Source: Calcarisporiella thermophila CBS 279.70 (taxonomy: Eukaryota; Calcarisporiellomycota). From it: a stretch of 64,000 nucleotides of DNA. This document shows, piece by piece, positions 35,476 to 50,299 of the stretch. The position numbers and the translations under genes were made by a program. Location: NCBI RefSeq assembly GCF_041956535.1, contig NW_027192192.1, positions 307,051 through 371,050 of the forward strand, read 5' to 3'. How positions within the stretch are numbered: position 1 is the first letter of the stretch; the number at the start of each line of letters is the position of its first letter. The notes under the pieces are model-generated. The model did no database searches, was not told where the DNA came from, and saw only the letters and a program-made list of their open reading frames with translations.

Positions 35476-36528
35476 CGCTTAAAGAGTTTTTAAGTGTGGC
35501 AATTATCTCTACAAACAAATGCTTAAATGCAGCAGTCACAGTCAATTTGACTAACGAATTGCCACACCGCAATTGCATAATTACAAATATAAAGTATATC
35601 AATCGCTCAAATTATATCCAGACATTAAAAAATAGTAAAGTTCGCTGAATGATTATAATAATCATTGAACAATGTACTACACACAGTATTTTCAATAATG
35701 TATTCAAACCATAGTTGAAGGAGAGAAAGCATAACATCAGAGGGATTAAGACGAAGTAAATATGCACATTGTGAATATCCTATTAATATACACATTATAA
35801 AAATTGGAATTTGTTCTCTTGTTTACTGATACTTCGTGTGTCCTTTATAGCTCACAGCCGTTTCATCATGCTTACATAGAACTTGTTGATATACTCCAAT
35901 TCTATATTCTTTCACTCATCTGCTCGTTCCTATAATTCCTCCTTATTCTAAAGAATTAAATTTGCCTTGGTTCCTTAACTGTTTCAGGTCAATTTCAGAA
36001 CTCCATGAAATTAGCCTATAATTCGCAATGCCCCTATTGAATGCTCATTAATTATTTCTTCTATTACCTGGAGTACGCATAAATTAACCCTTTCCAAGGA
36101 TTTATGTATTTTCAAGGTCTTTCTTTTATTTAGCATTTACTAATCTGATTGTATGAAAGAGATGATTCTCCCCTACAAAACTTGTTCACGGAAAAATCCT
36201 ATCGGTATCTAACCTAGGGGAACTTAATAACAGGTACAAGATAATTAAATACAAGGTTTGGTCTTTGGCATAAGGCTTTTGCATATATTTTGTAGGAGTT
36301 GTGACAATTGGAACTAGTATCATATTATCTCATTCCTTTCTATTTCGAGAAAAAAAAAAAAAAGACTGATGGAGTATATGATTAAAATATATGAAATATT
36401 ATATAAAAAAGTACGAGGATAGGTTTAAAATGATAAAATTCTAAAGAAGGGAAAGAATAAAAAAGAGGTCGTGAATTTCTATATCTATGCACAGATTTCT
36501 GAATTTTATTTTATAAATACTCTCGCAT
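35476..36528. other. Gene-free AT-rich region
   Basis: About 1.05 kb, strongly AT-rich, between the UBA4 start and the USP stop (both minus). It carries the UBA4 promoter at its left end. An A-run (36350-36363) is present. No ORF, tRNA or clear repeat found. Confidence 0.55.
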
Positions 36529-40583
<4,055 letters not shown>

Positions 40584-41197
40584 TATGGAATTGAGAAAAA
40601 GAGAAAAATAGAGAAATAGCTATACAAGAAAAGAGGAAATCCAAGGAATTTTCTTCAAGTTTTTTGGCGTATATATTTCGTAGTAATAGCCTTCTTTTTT
40701 TCTTAAAAATTTACAGAGGACATTCGGCGACGGTCTTTTTTAATAACACTAGTTCAACTTCCACTTTGGAACTGAGCAAGTCGGCAAAAAGAAAAACAAT
40801 ATCTGAATGCGTCAACAAGTTACGTCACCACATATCGTTCGGAAATTTTCCTTAACATTAATAGACATGAACGGTCGTTGTATTATTATATTTTTGGCAT
40901 AGTAGCTTAAGATTTTGATAGATTTGTAGATTTCAAAAAGAATTGTAGAGAATAGCAGAATCATTTAATATACGTTAATAATCACTTTTACTTTCTTATT
41001 TTCACGCGAATATTTAACTAATACCGAGAAGTCGAAAAATTATCGGCTCACCACACGAACCACCAATCGATGCGTGAATCGTACCACCAAATCGATTAAA
41101 TAAGAACAGAAAACAACCATTTCGCCTCTCTCTCTCTTTTATTCACAATTCCCTTCCTTTTTTCTTACCAAACTAGAATCATATACGCCCATTCGTA
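40584..41197. promoter_or_regulatory. Divergent promoter region (USP and ERG6)
   Basis: 614 bp between divergent start codons. It is AT-rich with a CT-repeat (TCTCTCTCTCTTTT) at about 41128-41141, 60 bp before ERG6, a common fungal transcription-start environment. Confidence 0.45.
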
Positions 41198-42389
41198 ATG
41201 TCGGCTGATCATAAGCAAGACCTCGAGTTCTCCAATGCTTTGCACGGCAAGGCTGAACAGAAAAACTTCATCTCTATTACTGGCTCGAAAAACCAGGAGT
41301 TGCACAAAGAAGCTGTGAGCTCGTATGCCGATTTCTGGGACGGCAAGGATCCCACCAAAGAGACTGAGGAAGAGCGCGCTGGTAGACTGTCTCAATACAA
41401 AAAGCTTACCAATACGTATTATAACATCGCTACTGACTTTTATGAGGTATTTATTTGCTTATTTACTTGCAAAATATACTTCATCATCTCGGTGAATTAA
41501 TGATTTATTTCCACGCTTTTTATAGTATGGTTGGGGCCATTCATTCCATTTCTGCCGATACCATGTTGGAGAAGGATTCCAACAAGCGCTTGCTCGTCAT
41601 GAGCACTGGCTCGCCCTTCAGTTGGAATTGAAGCCTGGTATGAAGGTACTTGACGTCGGCTGTGGTGTCGGCGGTCCTGCACGTGAAATCGGTCACTTCA
41701 CTGGCGCATACATTGTCGGGTTGAATAACAACGATTATCAGATTGAACGGTGTCGCATGTATGCCAAGAAAGAAGGCTTGGAAAATAACTCTGAATTTGT
41801 CAAAGGCGATTTTATGAATATGCCTTTTGAGGACAACACATTTGATGCAGTGTATGCCATTGAGGCAACTGTTCACGCACCATCCCTTGCAGGAGTTTAC
41901 AGCGAGATTAAGCGCGTTCTTAAGCCTGGAGGCAAATTTGCATGCTATGAGTGGGTCATGACCGATAAATACGATCCAAATAATGAAGAGCATCAGCGTA
42001 TTAAGCGTGGAATTGAGCTCGGTGATGGAATTGCACAGATGTGCACTACCAAGGATGCTGTAGACGCATTGAAAGAATCCGGGTATGAGGTGGTCAAATG
42101 TGAGGATCTTGCTGATCCAAACGACCCTATTCCTTGGTACTATCCAATGGCAGGTGAATGGCGAAAAATCCAAAAACTACCTGATATTATCAATGTACTT
42201 CCATCGACTGCACTTGGTCGTTTGTTCACTCAAAATATTTTGCGTGTGCTTGAGGCGGTGCGACTCGCTGCACCAGGCAGTGTCAAGATTGGTAGCATGT
42301 TAGAAACGGCTGCAGACACTCTTGCGGCAGGCGGCAAGCTTGGCATCTTCACTCCGATGTTCTTTTTCCTTGCGAAGAAACCTGAATAA
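41198..42389 (+). CDS. ERG6: ERG6, sterol C-24 methyltransferase
   Basis: Transfers a methyl group from S-adenosylmethionine to C-24 of zymosterol-type sterols in ergosterol synthesis (ER/lipid droplet). Exons 41198-41446 and 41526-42389 join to 370 aa. Signatures are YYNIATDFYEYGWGHSFHF (sterol-binding region, spanning the intron), SAM motif I LDVGCGVGGPAREI, motif II-like NNNDYQIER, the acidic-aromatic YAIEATVHAP, LKPGGKFACYEWVMTDKYDP, and a conserved C-terminal sterol methyltransferase block ending FFFLAKKPE. Length is close to yeast Erg6 (383 aa). No missing residues noted. Confidence 0.97.
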
Positions 42390-42952
42390 TCCGTGGTATA
42401 TTCCTAGACTCCGCCCTCTTAATCATTTGTTACTATCGTTCAGATAGGAGGGAAATCAAAATGTTTTTTATTTTCTTTTTATTCATTTGGTTATGTACAA
42501 GGTCTACTTAAATTTTTCCCTAACACACTTTTATTAGTTTTCTATAAATAATAATTACCTTCCCCTAGAGATTTTAAATCCAGTTGTTGAAATATGAAAA
42601 TCAGATAGGTTGGCTACTTAAACAATTAAATAAAATTGAATATACACGGAAAAATACTCCTAATATAAACCACAACCATGATAATGCGTCGGAGTATAGC
42701 CTAGATTTTCGGGAGTGTATAGATATGAAAAATTGCATATTATAATCAGCAGGGTAGTATAATCTCGCTTATGTTGTTACAGGAGAGTATATTATCGCGA
42801 AGAACTTATATCAGATTCGTCCTAAATGTAGTTTGCAATTTAGTCAGATATTTCGATAGAGCCATGAACAGGATAAGATTACCAGAAAGAGGTAGCACCA
42901 TTTGTCAGCTGCCTAAATAAAAGTTCACCCGTTTAGATATTGGCTTGATTGA
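42390..42952. other. Intergenic region between convergent genes
   Basis: 560 bp, AT-rich, containing the 3' flanks of ERG6 and RAD51D. No other feature recognised. Confidence 0.5.
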
Positions 42953-44347
42953 TTAAATATGATTTGAACCTACAATTCTTCGACATCTAGTGATCTCACA
43001 TATCCTTTTCATGCACTTATCTTCGTGTAATTGCTCATCGCCCTCATGTTGCAAAAAATAGAGTTGTGTTGAAGGCATAAATGCCCAAGTTGCTCCAAGA
43101 GCAGGTCGAGTGTTTGTCCCGACAAAATTGCCTTGTGTTGGGCGTCGAACACCAACAGCACCATTAACGAGCTAGGAGAGGTCGAAAAAAAACACGGTCA
43201 TGTTGCATGTTCCATCATTAAATCGAATGAGATATTCCCACCAATATTACAATATTACGGTCCAAACAAAGATCCTGCAGGGCTCTACCGGCCATTGCCA
43301 TAAGCGCATGTCCTAAAAAATTTATCAATTTAAATATTCTATATCTCTATACAGCATATCAAATACCTTGACTTTGTGAAAAAGAGAGTAAGGGAGCAAA
43401 CACAGTTGAAATACAATCGATTACTATCAAACAAAGGTTGCCGTAGAAGCCACTCTTTTCACTCAAATTATCTCCAATCGCTTCAATAACCGCAAGGAGG
43501 GAATACGCGTCAAAACACTGTATATGGTGTATTCTCGAGAGGATATTTTGTGTCGTCTAGACCGTTATTAGATTAGAATTGAAAATCCAAGTAGAAGTTA
43601 GTGGCAAACTTACTAATTCTGGCTCTCTCAAATTCTTAAATTGCTCTGATGTGTTTAACAGGGTCTCCAACCGATTTGCTGAAAAACAGTTAACGGTGTC
43701 AATAAACATCGCGGTGGAATATGGTCGTGTAATTAATGTATTCAGAAGAGTATAAAATGCTAGCTGATAAATGAAAAATATTCGTTATTTAAGCATCTAA
43801 TCGTTACAATATTTCAACTCGCTTACTTGAGTTTTCCCCGAACCCGATGGTCCAGCAAATTCCGAAATCTCTCCAGCCAAAAGCCCTCCTTCAAGAATAT
43901 TGTCGACTCTATAAAAAACGTAAGCTCATTATATTTCACTTGATTGTCAAAATATAGCATACTCTCGGCAACCGGTTGAGAAATATTCCTTTTCTTGCTG
44001 CCACGAATCACCCGTTACTACGACGGCACTACATTCTTTAACTGCCAAACTAATAAGCTCTTGAACATACTTAAGAAACCATTGTTAGGAAAATGATTAT
44101 ATTAGAAAATTGTTTTTAATCACCTCAGGTCGAATTACTAGTTTCGAATAGATATCTTTTTCTTCTCTGAGAATTAAATCTCTATCTACTTGAAGAATTA
44201 AATTCTCGGATGCCAAGCGGATAATATATAAAAAAAAATTTTACCACTCACTATACCGATTGAAGCAAGCTTCTCCAGAACTTCATCCCAAATTCTGTCT
44301 TTCAAATTTTCTTTAGACCTCTCTAATACTCTTCGTAATGTCGGCAT
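42953..44347 (-). CDS. RAD51D: RAD51D-like recombinase paralogue
   Basis: RecA/Rad51-family ATPase that assists Rad51 filament formation in homologous recombination. The start at 44347 gives MPTLRRVLERSKENL. After several short introns comes Walker A in LEGGLLAGEISEFAGPSGSGKTQ, then ..FIDTVNCFSANRLETLL, IQCFDAYSLLAVIEAI, Walker B-like LCLIVIDCISTVFAPLL and ILVGISHSI. The block RPALGATWAFMPSTQLYFL corresponds to a hallmark of RAD51D (PALGRSWSFVPSTRILL in animals). It ends ..RRIVGSNHI. The Walker B aspartate and Walker A lysine are intact. RAD51D is preferred over other paralogues because of that C-terminal block; exact exon limits were not all fixed. Confidence 0.85.
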
Positions 44348-44998
44348 GTTGGATATGGAGTTAATATGTGGCAAAACATAGTTTCATGGAAACAAGCCAC
44401 CATTAGTACTAAAATAATGTTCAGCAATAGTCATCCAGAGCCAAAAATGTGTCATTTTGGAGTATTACTTGATCTCTTTCAGTTCATTCATCTTTTAGCC
44501 TTAGCTCTAGTTTTCTCGCAAGCTGTCATAATAGGTTTTATAATCGCAAGCTTGATGGTTTTAAATTTGGGATATTTACAATTGAGTATATCCTGATGAT
44601 CAAAGCACGTATTTAACAACTGTCTTAACACATTAGTCGAGATCAACACAATATTCTTTTCGTACTTATCGTTTTAATAATCAAGTCAAAGTAAGTTTCA
44701 ATATCAAAATAATATGTAAGTTTCTCATACATGTTATTTTGATATTTTGGCATCTGAAGACAGGAGGATGTGGCCTTGTATATTCCAACTTGTGTATAAT
44801 GAATATTTAATTGTACCTAAAGCATTTTATATTATGCTGAGCATTCAATAATGGTCTACATTTTGTTAATTAATAAAAAAAAAATCAAATAAACCAGGAA
44901 AATGGTCGACTATTTCACATAGAGCTTCTCACAATTCCATACACTATAGAAAATTAATTAGATAATAAGTTAAATGGATTCTTGTGAATGAGAATATA
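44348..44998. other. Intergenic, with a near-perfect hairpin
   Basis: 650 bp, AT-rich, between RAD51D and the complex I gene. It contains a 76-codon hydrophobic ORF (44366-44596, plus), which I consider spurious, and the hairpin described separately. Confidence 0.5.
44700..44746. repeat. Inverted repeat, 19-bp arms, 9-nt loop
   Basis: 44700-44718 pairs with 44728-44746 with one mismatch (18/19, AT-rich). Unknown role; it may be a transcript 3'-end structure or a relic of a small element. Confidence 0.6.
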
Positions 44999-45386
44999 CT
45001 AGCAAATATTGTTTCCATACCTATTGGTTGCGAAACCTTCAGGTGCCTCGAGATTACTCTGCAATCAAATTAAATCAATTAATTTAATAATATAATATAT
45101 AAATGACTAGAGTGAATTACCGATTGTCCACGAAGAGAACCAGTCAGTCGACGATCACGTTCCATCATTTGGCGATCCCATCTATCCAAATTGTACCGGG
45201 GAAACTTTAAAATAGCGCAATAGGGTTAATTTTAAAGAGATCATCGCTTTTGGCCGAAAATGTGTAAATCGAACTGACCTTGCCATCATTGTCGGATTTC
45301 TTCACTGCAGTAAGCAATGTACCAGTAACCCCGAACATAGCAGTAATAATGCCAAGGGGAATGAGAGCTTCAAATGGAACCGGCAT
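44999..45386 (-). CDS. NDUFA1: Complex I MWFE subunit (NDUFA1; fungal 9.8 kDa subunit)
   Basis: Accessory membrane-arm subunit of mitochondrial NADH:ubiquinone oxidoreductase. Three exons, 45279-45386, 45121-45204 and 44999-45058, join in frame to 83 aa. The N-terminus MPVPFEALIPLGIITAMFGVTG is a single membrane segment serving as an internal targeting signal. YNLDRWDRQMMERDRRLTGSLRGQS is the diagnostic fungal block. The gene was hidden by its small exons. Its presence shows that the organism has a full respiratory complex I, unlike Saccharomyces. Confidence 0.93.
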
Positions 45387-45593
45387 TATGTCAAGGTTGT
45401 CAATAAGAGGGATCTAAAATTTGATTCTATTTAGTGCAAGTACAAGGGAATAAAATATGATTACGTTGCGTGACTGCTTATGTTTAAATACAATTTATTC
45501 AATAAGCTACATATCCATGAGATTCAAATATATAATAATATAACTTTCAAGCGCGAAGTAATCAACTACAATATGTTACAGCCTTGAAAAAAT

Positions 45594-48025
45594 TCAAGGA
45601 GATCCATCCAGATATACACCTTTGGATCCAACAACTGCTCGTCGCTTTAGCATTTCCTCTGCCTCTCCACTTCCTATTGAATCGCGACTTGATTCATCCA
45701 TTCCTAGCCCTTCGTCCTCGTCATCATTGCGCAAGGCAAGTTCCGCCTGGACATCTTGACCACGGGCAAAATAAAGAGGGCTTTTCTTCCCTTGAACTAC
45801 ATCTCGGGTAATAACCACCCGGCGAACTGAGGATGCAGGCGACTCATACATGGCGGGTAATAGTAAATTTTCCTATTATGACAATTCTACGTTATTCTAA
45901 TAATTAACAAAACGAATTAAACCGGGATTGTATTTTACCATTATTCTCCTTAAACCACGAGCGCCTGTCTGCTTCTGAACAGCAATGTTTGCAATTGCAC
46001 GGATAGCGCTGTTCGAGAATTTCAAATCCACCTACAGAATAAATAAATGTTAACATATTGTACCATTCCCTCTGATAAATTGCTATACCTGATTCATATT
46101 GAACAAATCTTGATACTGCTTCACTAGAGAGTTTCTTGGTTCGGTCAACACTCTTACTAAGTCGCCTTCTTTAAGTTGTGCCACAGAGGATACCACCGGA
46201 AGACGTCCGACGAATTCTGGAATCATTCCGAATTTGATCAAATCTAGATAAAGCAAAAGGGTTTTAAAAAGAGAAACGTCTAAACCTAAATACTCTTGCC
46301 TATATTACCAATAGGCTCCACTAATTCAAGCGGATTGTTATAGACTTTATAGGTAGATTGAGAAGGGTCGCTAGACTCAGACCACCCCAAGTTTACCTCA
46401 AATCCAATAGACTATAATAAATAAAATAATTGTAGGCTACTTCTAGCGATAAGCTCTTTTGTAAAAGGCTTACCCCTTTAGCAACTCGATCCATCACAAT
46501 CTTGTCCAAACCAATAAACGCACCACTCAAAATGAAGAGAATATTGCTTGTGTCGACTGTGTATACTCCAGCACCCGGTGCAGCACCAGCTATTCCACCC
46601 CCGCCTCCTGCTTTACGTCCCCCACCGCAATTGAGCTGCACTACAGTTCCTTCTAACAGCCGTAAAAGTGCCTGCTGAACCCCCTCACCAGACACATCAC
46701 GGGACGCAGAAAAGGACTCGCGGCGTGCTATTTTATCAATCTCGTCAATAAATACAATGCCAGTCTGAGCTTTTGCCACATTATAATCGCAGCTCTATTA
46801 TTTTAATAGTTAATAATAATCAAGGGACTAAAAGTTAAAATCATAATCACTTGAAGTAAACGCTGAATAACCATTTCTACGTCCTCTCCAACATAACCAG
46901 CTTGTGTAAAAGGCGTGGCATCTGACATCGAGAATGGAACTTGTAATATCCTAGCTAGAGTGCGAGCAAGTAATGTTTTGCCTAGAGTTGATAGAGAATG
47001 TTAAATTACAATCCTAATGGCATTAGGCAAAACGCATATAAAAATCCCACTAACCAGAGCCAGTCGGCCCTAGCAACAGCACATTGCTTTTTTCTAAAGA
47101 AACAGTCAGAGGAGCTGAGCCATTATTTCCACCTCTTGATGTTGTCTCGAATAATTCAGGACTGCTCATCCACGTATTCAATCTGGCTACATGGTCTTCC
47201 TCTAATGATAATGGGCGACGACTCATGTGCTCTTGGCCGTCAAACGATTGCAATTTTCCAGGCATATCAGAGGACGATATTTCTCCCTGCTGTTGTGATT
47301 GTTGCTGCTGCTGTTGCTGCTGTTGCTGCTGTTGCTGGTGCTGTCGCATTCGTTCGCGCATTTCCTCTCTTAAAGATTCTTTCTGCTCATTAAATTGATG
47401 CTGAAGATTGACGCGCACACGGTTATAATGATTGCATACAGCAACTGCCAGCACTCGCTTGGCATAATCTTGACCGATGATATATTCATCTAGATGTTTG
47501 ACGATCTTATATTATATGGAATTTAAGAAATAGTGCAATATCAATATTAATTAGTTTACGATTACCTTTCTAGGATTCATGAAAGGGGGGCTCCATTTGC
47601 TTTCTTCCGGAGAATGCTGAGCAGAATTCTGGGAGGCACTTACACTATATCGCCTCAATTCATGCGGTTGATTATGTATGAATCGCCGTTTTCTGAAGTA
47701 TTCCTTTGATGAAATCGAAGAATGGAGTCGCGTTGGTAGATTACATCCGTATATATCACGTAGTCTGAAGCTCCGTTGACCCTTAGATTCGGTTAAAGTA
47801 ACTAAATAATGTGTAAGCAAAATGTTAACATTAAGATTAAAAGGATAAATTGATATCCGAGGTAAAAAAAATAAAAATACCTTGCAGGTTAGGCTTATAT
47901 TCACTAGGAAGTATACGGTGAGTGGTTAAAAGGTGGATTTTATTGGTTTGCGTGCTAAAGATTCGAGTACGTCTCGAGGAATATGTGACCCCGCCTCTTG
48001 GAGCCTTGCAAACGAACATATTCAT
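45594..48025 (-). CDS. MCX1: Mitochondrial ClpX-type AAA+ unfoldase (Mcx1)
   Basis: Matrix ATPase of the ClpX family. The start at 48025 ([12 protein letters not shown]..) is followed by a basic presequence-like region, then [30 protein letters not shown] Gln-rich insert follows (poly-Q near 47285-47345). Walker A is GPTGSGKT, split by an intron. [16 protein letters not shown] is the pore-loop region, Walker B is [11 protein letters not shown], and sensor/arginine-finger blocks include [10 protein letters not shown] and [13 protein letters not shown]. The acidic C-terminus ends ..YLDGSP. The N-terminal zinc-binding domain of bacterial ClpX is absent, which is usual for the fungal Mcx1 type. 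A Gly-rich insert ([15 protein letters not shown]) sits after the Walker B region. About nine introns. Confidence 0.9.
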
Positions 48026-48379
48026 TTTACAAAAAAAAATAAAGGGACAAAAAGGATAACTAAAAAAAATAGGAGCCAGCAGGTTAATTTTGGAAAGAAA
48101 AAAATATTTAATTATAATCGTAGATTAATACTTATTAACGTGGTGAAAATCCAAGACTTAGATGATAAAGCGGCGAAGGGTCCTTAACCTCCTTCCTGGG
48201 AAACATCTCGTGATAAGTGACTGCTAATTGATTTTTTAATAAAATCGATATGAAGAATACCGTAAACATATCATTGTCTCCTAGATTTCACAAAAAGTTG
48301 TACATTTTTACTTACACCATTTATTCGACATCACATCTCCATTTCATATCCAGCTACTCCTCATAACCTCTAAGATATC
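48026..48379. promoter_or_regulatory. Divergent promoter region (ClpX and NOP16)
   Basis: 354 bp between divergent start codons, AT-rich with A-runs. No further motif called. Confidence 0.4.
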
Positions 48380-49191
48380 ATGGCTAGACCTCGCAGAAGA
48401 AGAACAATTAAGAATCCTAACTCCAAAGTTACTCGTAAAACTGCGAATAAGCATTTCAAAAAAGTTGATATAAAGGTAAATGCTTTTTAAAATCAGACGC
48501 TGTCTTTAGGCTAAATTATTCAAATATTTTAAATAATTGCAACAGTCCAATGATATCATCCGAAAAAACTGGGATAAAACACAAACATTACGACAAAAGT
48601 AAAATTATTGCAATCAATTTATTATTGATCTTGATTGATAATATTGTTTTCTCGATAATTAGCTATGAACGGTTAGGGCTAATGTCTAGACTCAATGGCC
48701 TGAGCGGTGGCCGAGAAATAAATGAGCCACCAAAAGCTGAAGAGTTAACAGAAGAAGATATTAAGAAGTTGGCGAAAACCCTCGGGCCCGAGCATGGAAT
48801 TATTCAAAGAGACGAGGAAGGGAATATAGTAAATGTCATTATAGGTGAAGCTCAGGATCCGGATGCAATATTCGATGCTGAACCTGAAAAAGTAGAGGCA
48901 AAAACTGATGTGGTTAGAGGTGGGCTAGTCAATTGACTACTGTCTATTTAATATTTTGAACACAGATTAATTCAAATTTTTGGAAAAATAGCATTAGAAG
49001 AGAGAGCATCAAATGCAGTTAAGACGGAAAGACACCAGTCTGAAGGAGAACAGAAATGGGTCCAATCTCTCATCGACAAGTACGGCGACGATTACGAAGC
49101 CATGTTCCGCGACATCAAAATGAACAAATATCAGCAAACAGCTTCACAGCTCCGAAAGCGATGTGAAAAATATCTAGCAAGTTTAAATTGA
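48380..49191 (+). CDS. NOP16: NOP16, nucleolar 60S ribosome biogenesis factor
   Basis: Exon 1 48380-48475 (MARPRRRRTIKNPNSK.., 32 aa) is followed by a short exon encoding SNDIIRKNWDKTQTLRQN, a third exon beginning YERLGLMSRLNGLSGG, and a last exon beginning ALEERASNAVKTERHQSEGEQKW. The stop is at 49189-49191. The Arg/Lys-rich start, the VRKNWD-like motif with LRQNY, and the C-terminal W..LIDKYGDDYEAMFRDIKMNKYQQTASQL block are characteristic of Nop16. All joins keep frame (AA|C and G|CA phases checked). Confidence 0.92.
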
Positions 49192-50058
49192 TGTTTTTTG
49201 TTTTTAAATAAATCTGCCAGTATGTATTTCACATTGAAGAGCTGCAAATTTATTTTATATGTAAAGTTTAAGATGAATTATATGGATATATACTCCTATT
49301 TACCAACTCGGACTGAGAGGTCATTTGCTAAAAGCTGCCAACTTTATGTGAGATCAATATTGAAAAAAAGAGTGTTTATGCTTTATCTGTTATTTGCTGA
49401 TGTACTGTTGTAGCATTAGTGGAGAAGTTAGATTTTTGCTTTTCGGTCGTTAAAAATTAATGCCCTACTATTATAACTGGTAAAAAAATCAGTAACTTCA
49501 AGTTTATAATTTCGATGAGAAGTCTGATCGCACCTTCACTCTCTTTTTATATTTTATTTTGTAATCCTTACATTAGATTTCTCCAAATTTTAATATAATA
49601 AAAATTTTTCACATATAAGAGGTATATGGGTGCTGAGTAATTGTCTGTAGCCTAAGTTTTCCGCATCCAGACTTTTTTTTGAGGAATTAGAATTTAGTAT
49701 AATACAAAGGAAAACAAGCTCCTCTATAGTATATTGTCTCCAATACCAAAAAAAAAACATTCTTCATAACCGCTATTTATTATCTTATTTACTGTGAAAC
49801 AGACAACACTTGGCACGTTCTTCAAGCCAGAAGAGCAAAAAGAAGCAGAGCTCTGGCTACTTTTATTCGCTTTTTTTTTTTTGAGAGGCTCTATTGATGC
49901 GTTAATTTTTCTTCGCTATATTTCTTGTATTTTTAGGGTGGCAACGTGCCTATTGTTCTAGTATATGACTAAGCAAACAGGATCGGAAAATCAATCATCA
50001 GTTGTAAAACAACTCAGGATGAGGCTGTAGATGGAGAAAGCAACTGCTTCTGAATGGA
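49192..50058. other. Gene-free AT-rich region
   Basis: About 870 bp after NOP16. It contains a 71-codon ORF (49198-49413) that is not convincing, plus homopolymer T and A runs. The right end is the distal promoter of the ZIP gene. Confidence 0.5.
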
Positions 50059-50199
50059 ACCGCAAGGTTGCACAAATGAATGACGACCTTATCGGTTGCT
50101 CACTGAGTACCTTACTGGCCAAAGATGACAAAAGGCGACCTTATCGGTTACACTCTGCAAATAACTCCCCGCTGCTTTTTCAATTGAAACCTTATCGGC
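50059..50199 (+). promoter_or_regulatory. Cluster of zinc-responsive-element-like sites
   Basis: Repeated 11-bp motif: ACCTTATCGGT at 50086-50096 and 50138-50148, ACCTTATCGGC at 50189-50199, and a variant ACCTTACTGGC at 50109-50119. An inverted relative, ACCGCAAGGT, lies at 50059-50068. The yeast Zap1 site is ACCTTNAAGGT, so length and the ACC..GGT ends agree while the centre differs. The cluster ends 16 bp before a TATA box and about 100 bp before the ZIP importer ATG. GATA-factor binding is an alternative, since the reverse strand reads CCGATAAGG. Confidence 0.65.
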
Positions 50200-50214
50200 C
50201 ATCAGTTGTTTTGG

Positions 50215-50220
50215 TATAAA
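50215..50220 (+). promoter_or_regulatory. TATA box of the ZIP gene
   Basis: TATAAA, 80 bp upstream of the ATG at 50300 and immediately downstream of the repeated motif cluster. A T-rich tract follows. Confidence 0.6.
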
Positions 50221-50299
50221 ATCCCCCCCATAGATTTATTATTTTTTTATTTTTTTTTTCTATCCTTTCGTGCTCTTCTATCTTCTATATATTTGCGAT

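Noticed and set aside
36350-36363. A-run as the tail of a processed pseudogene or second SINE
   Set aside because: No tRNA-like or mRNA-like sequence precedes it and no flanking duplication was found.
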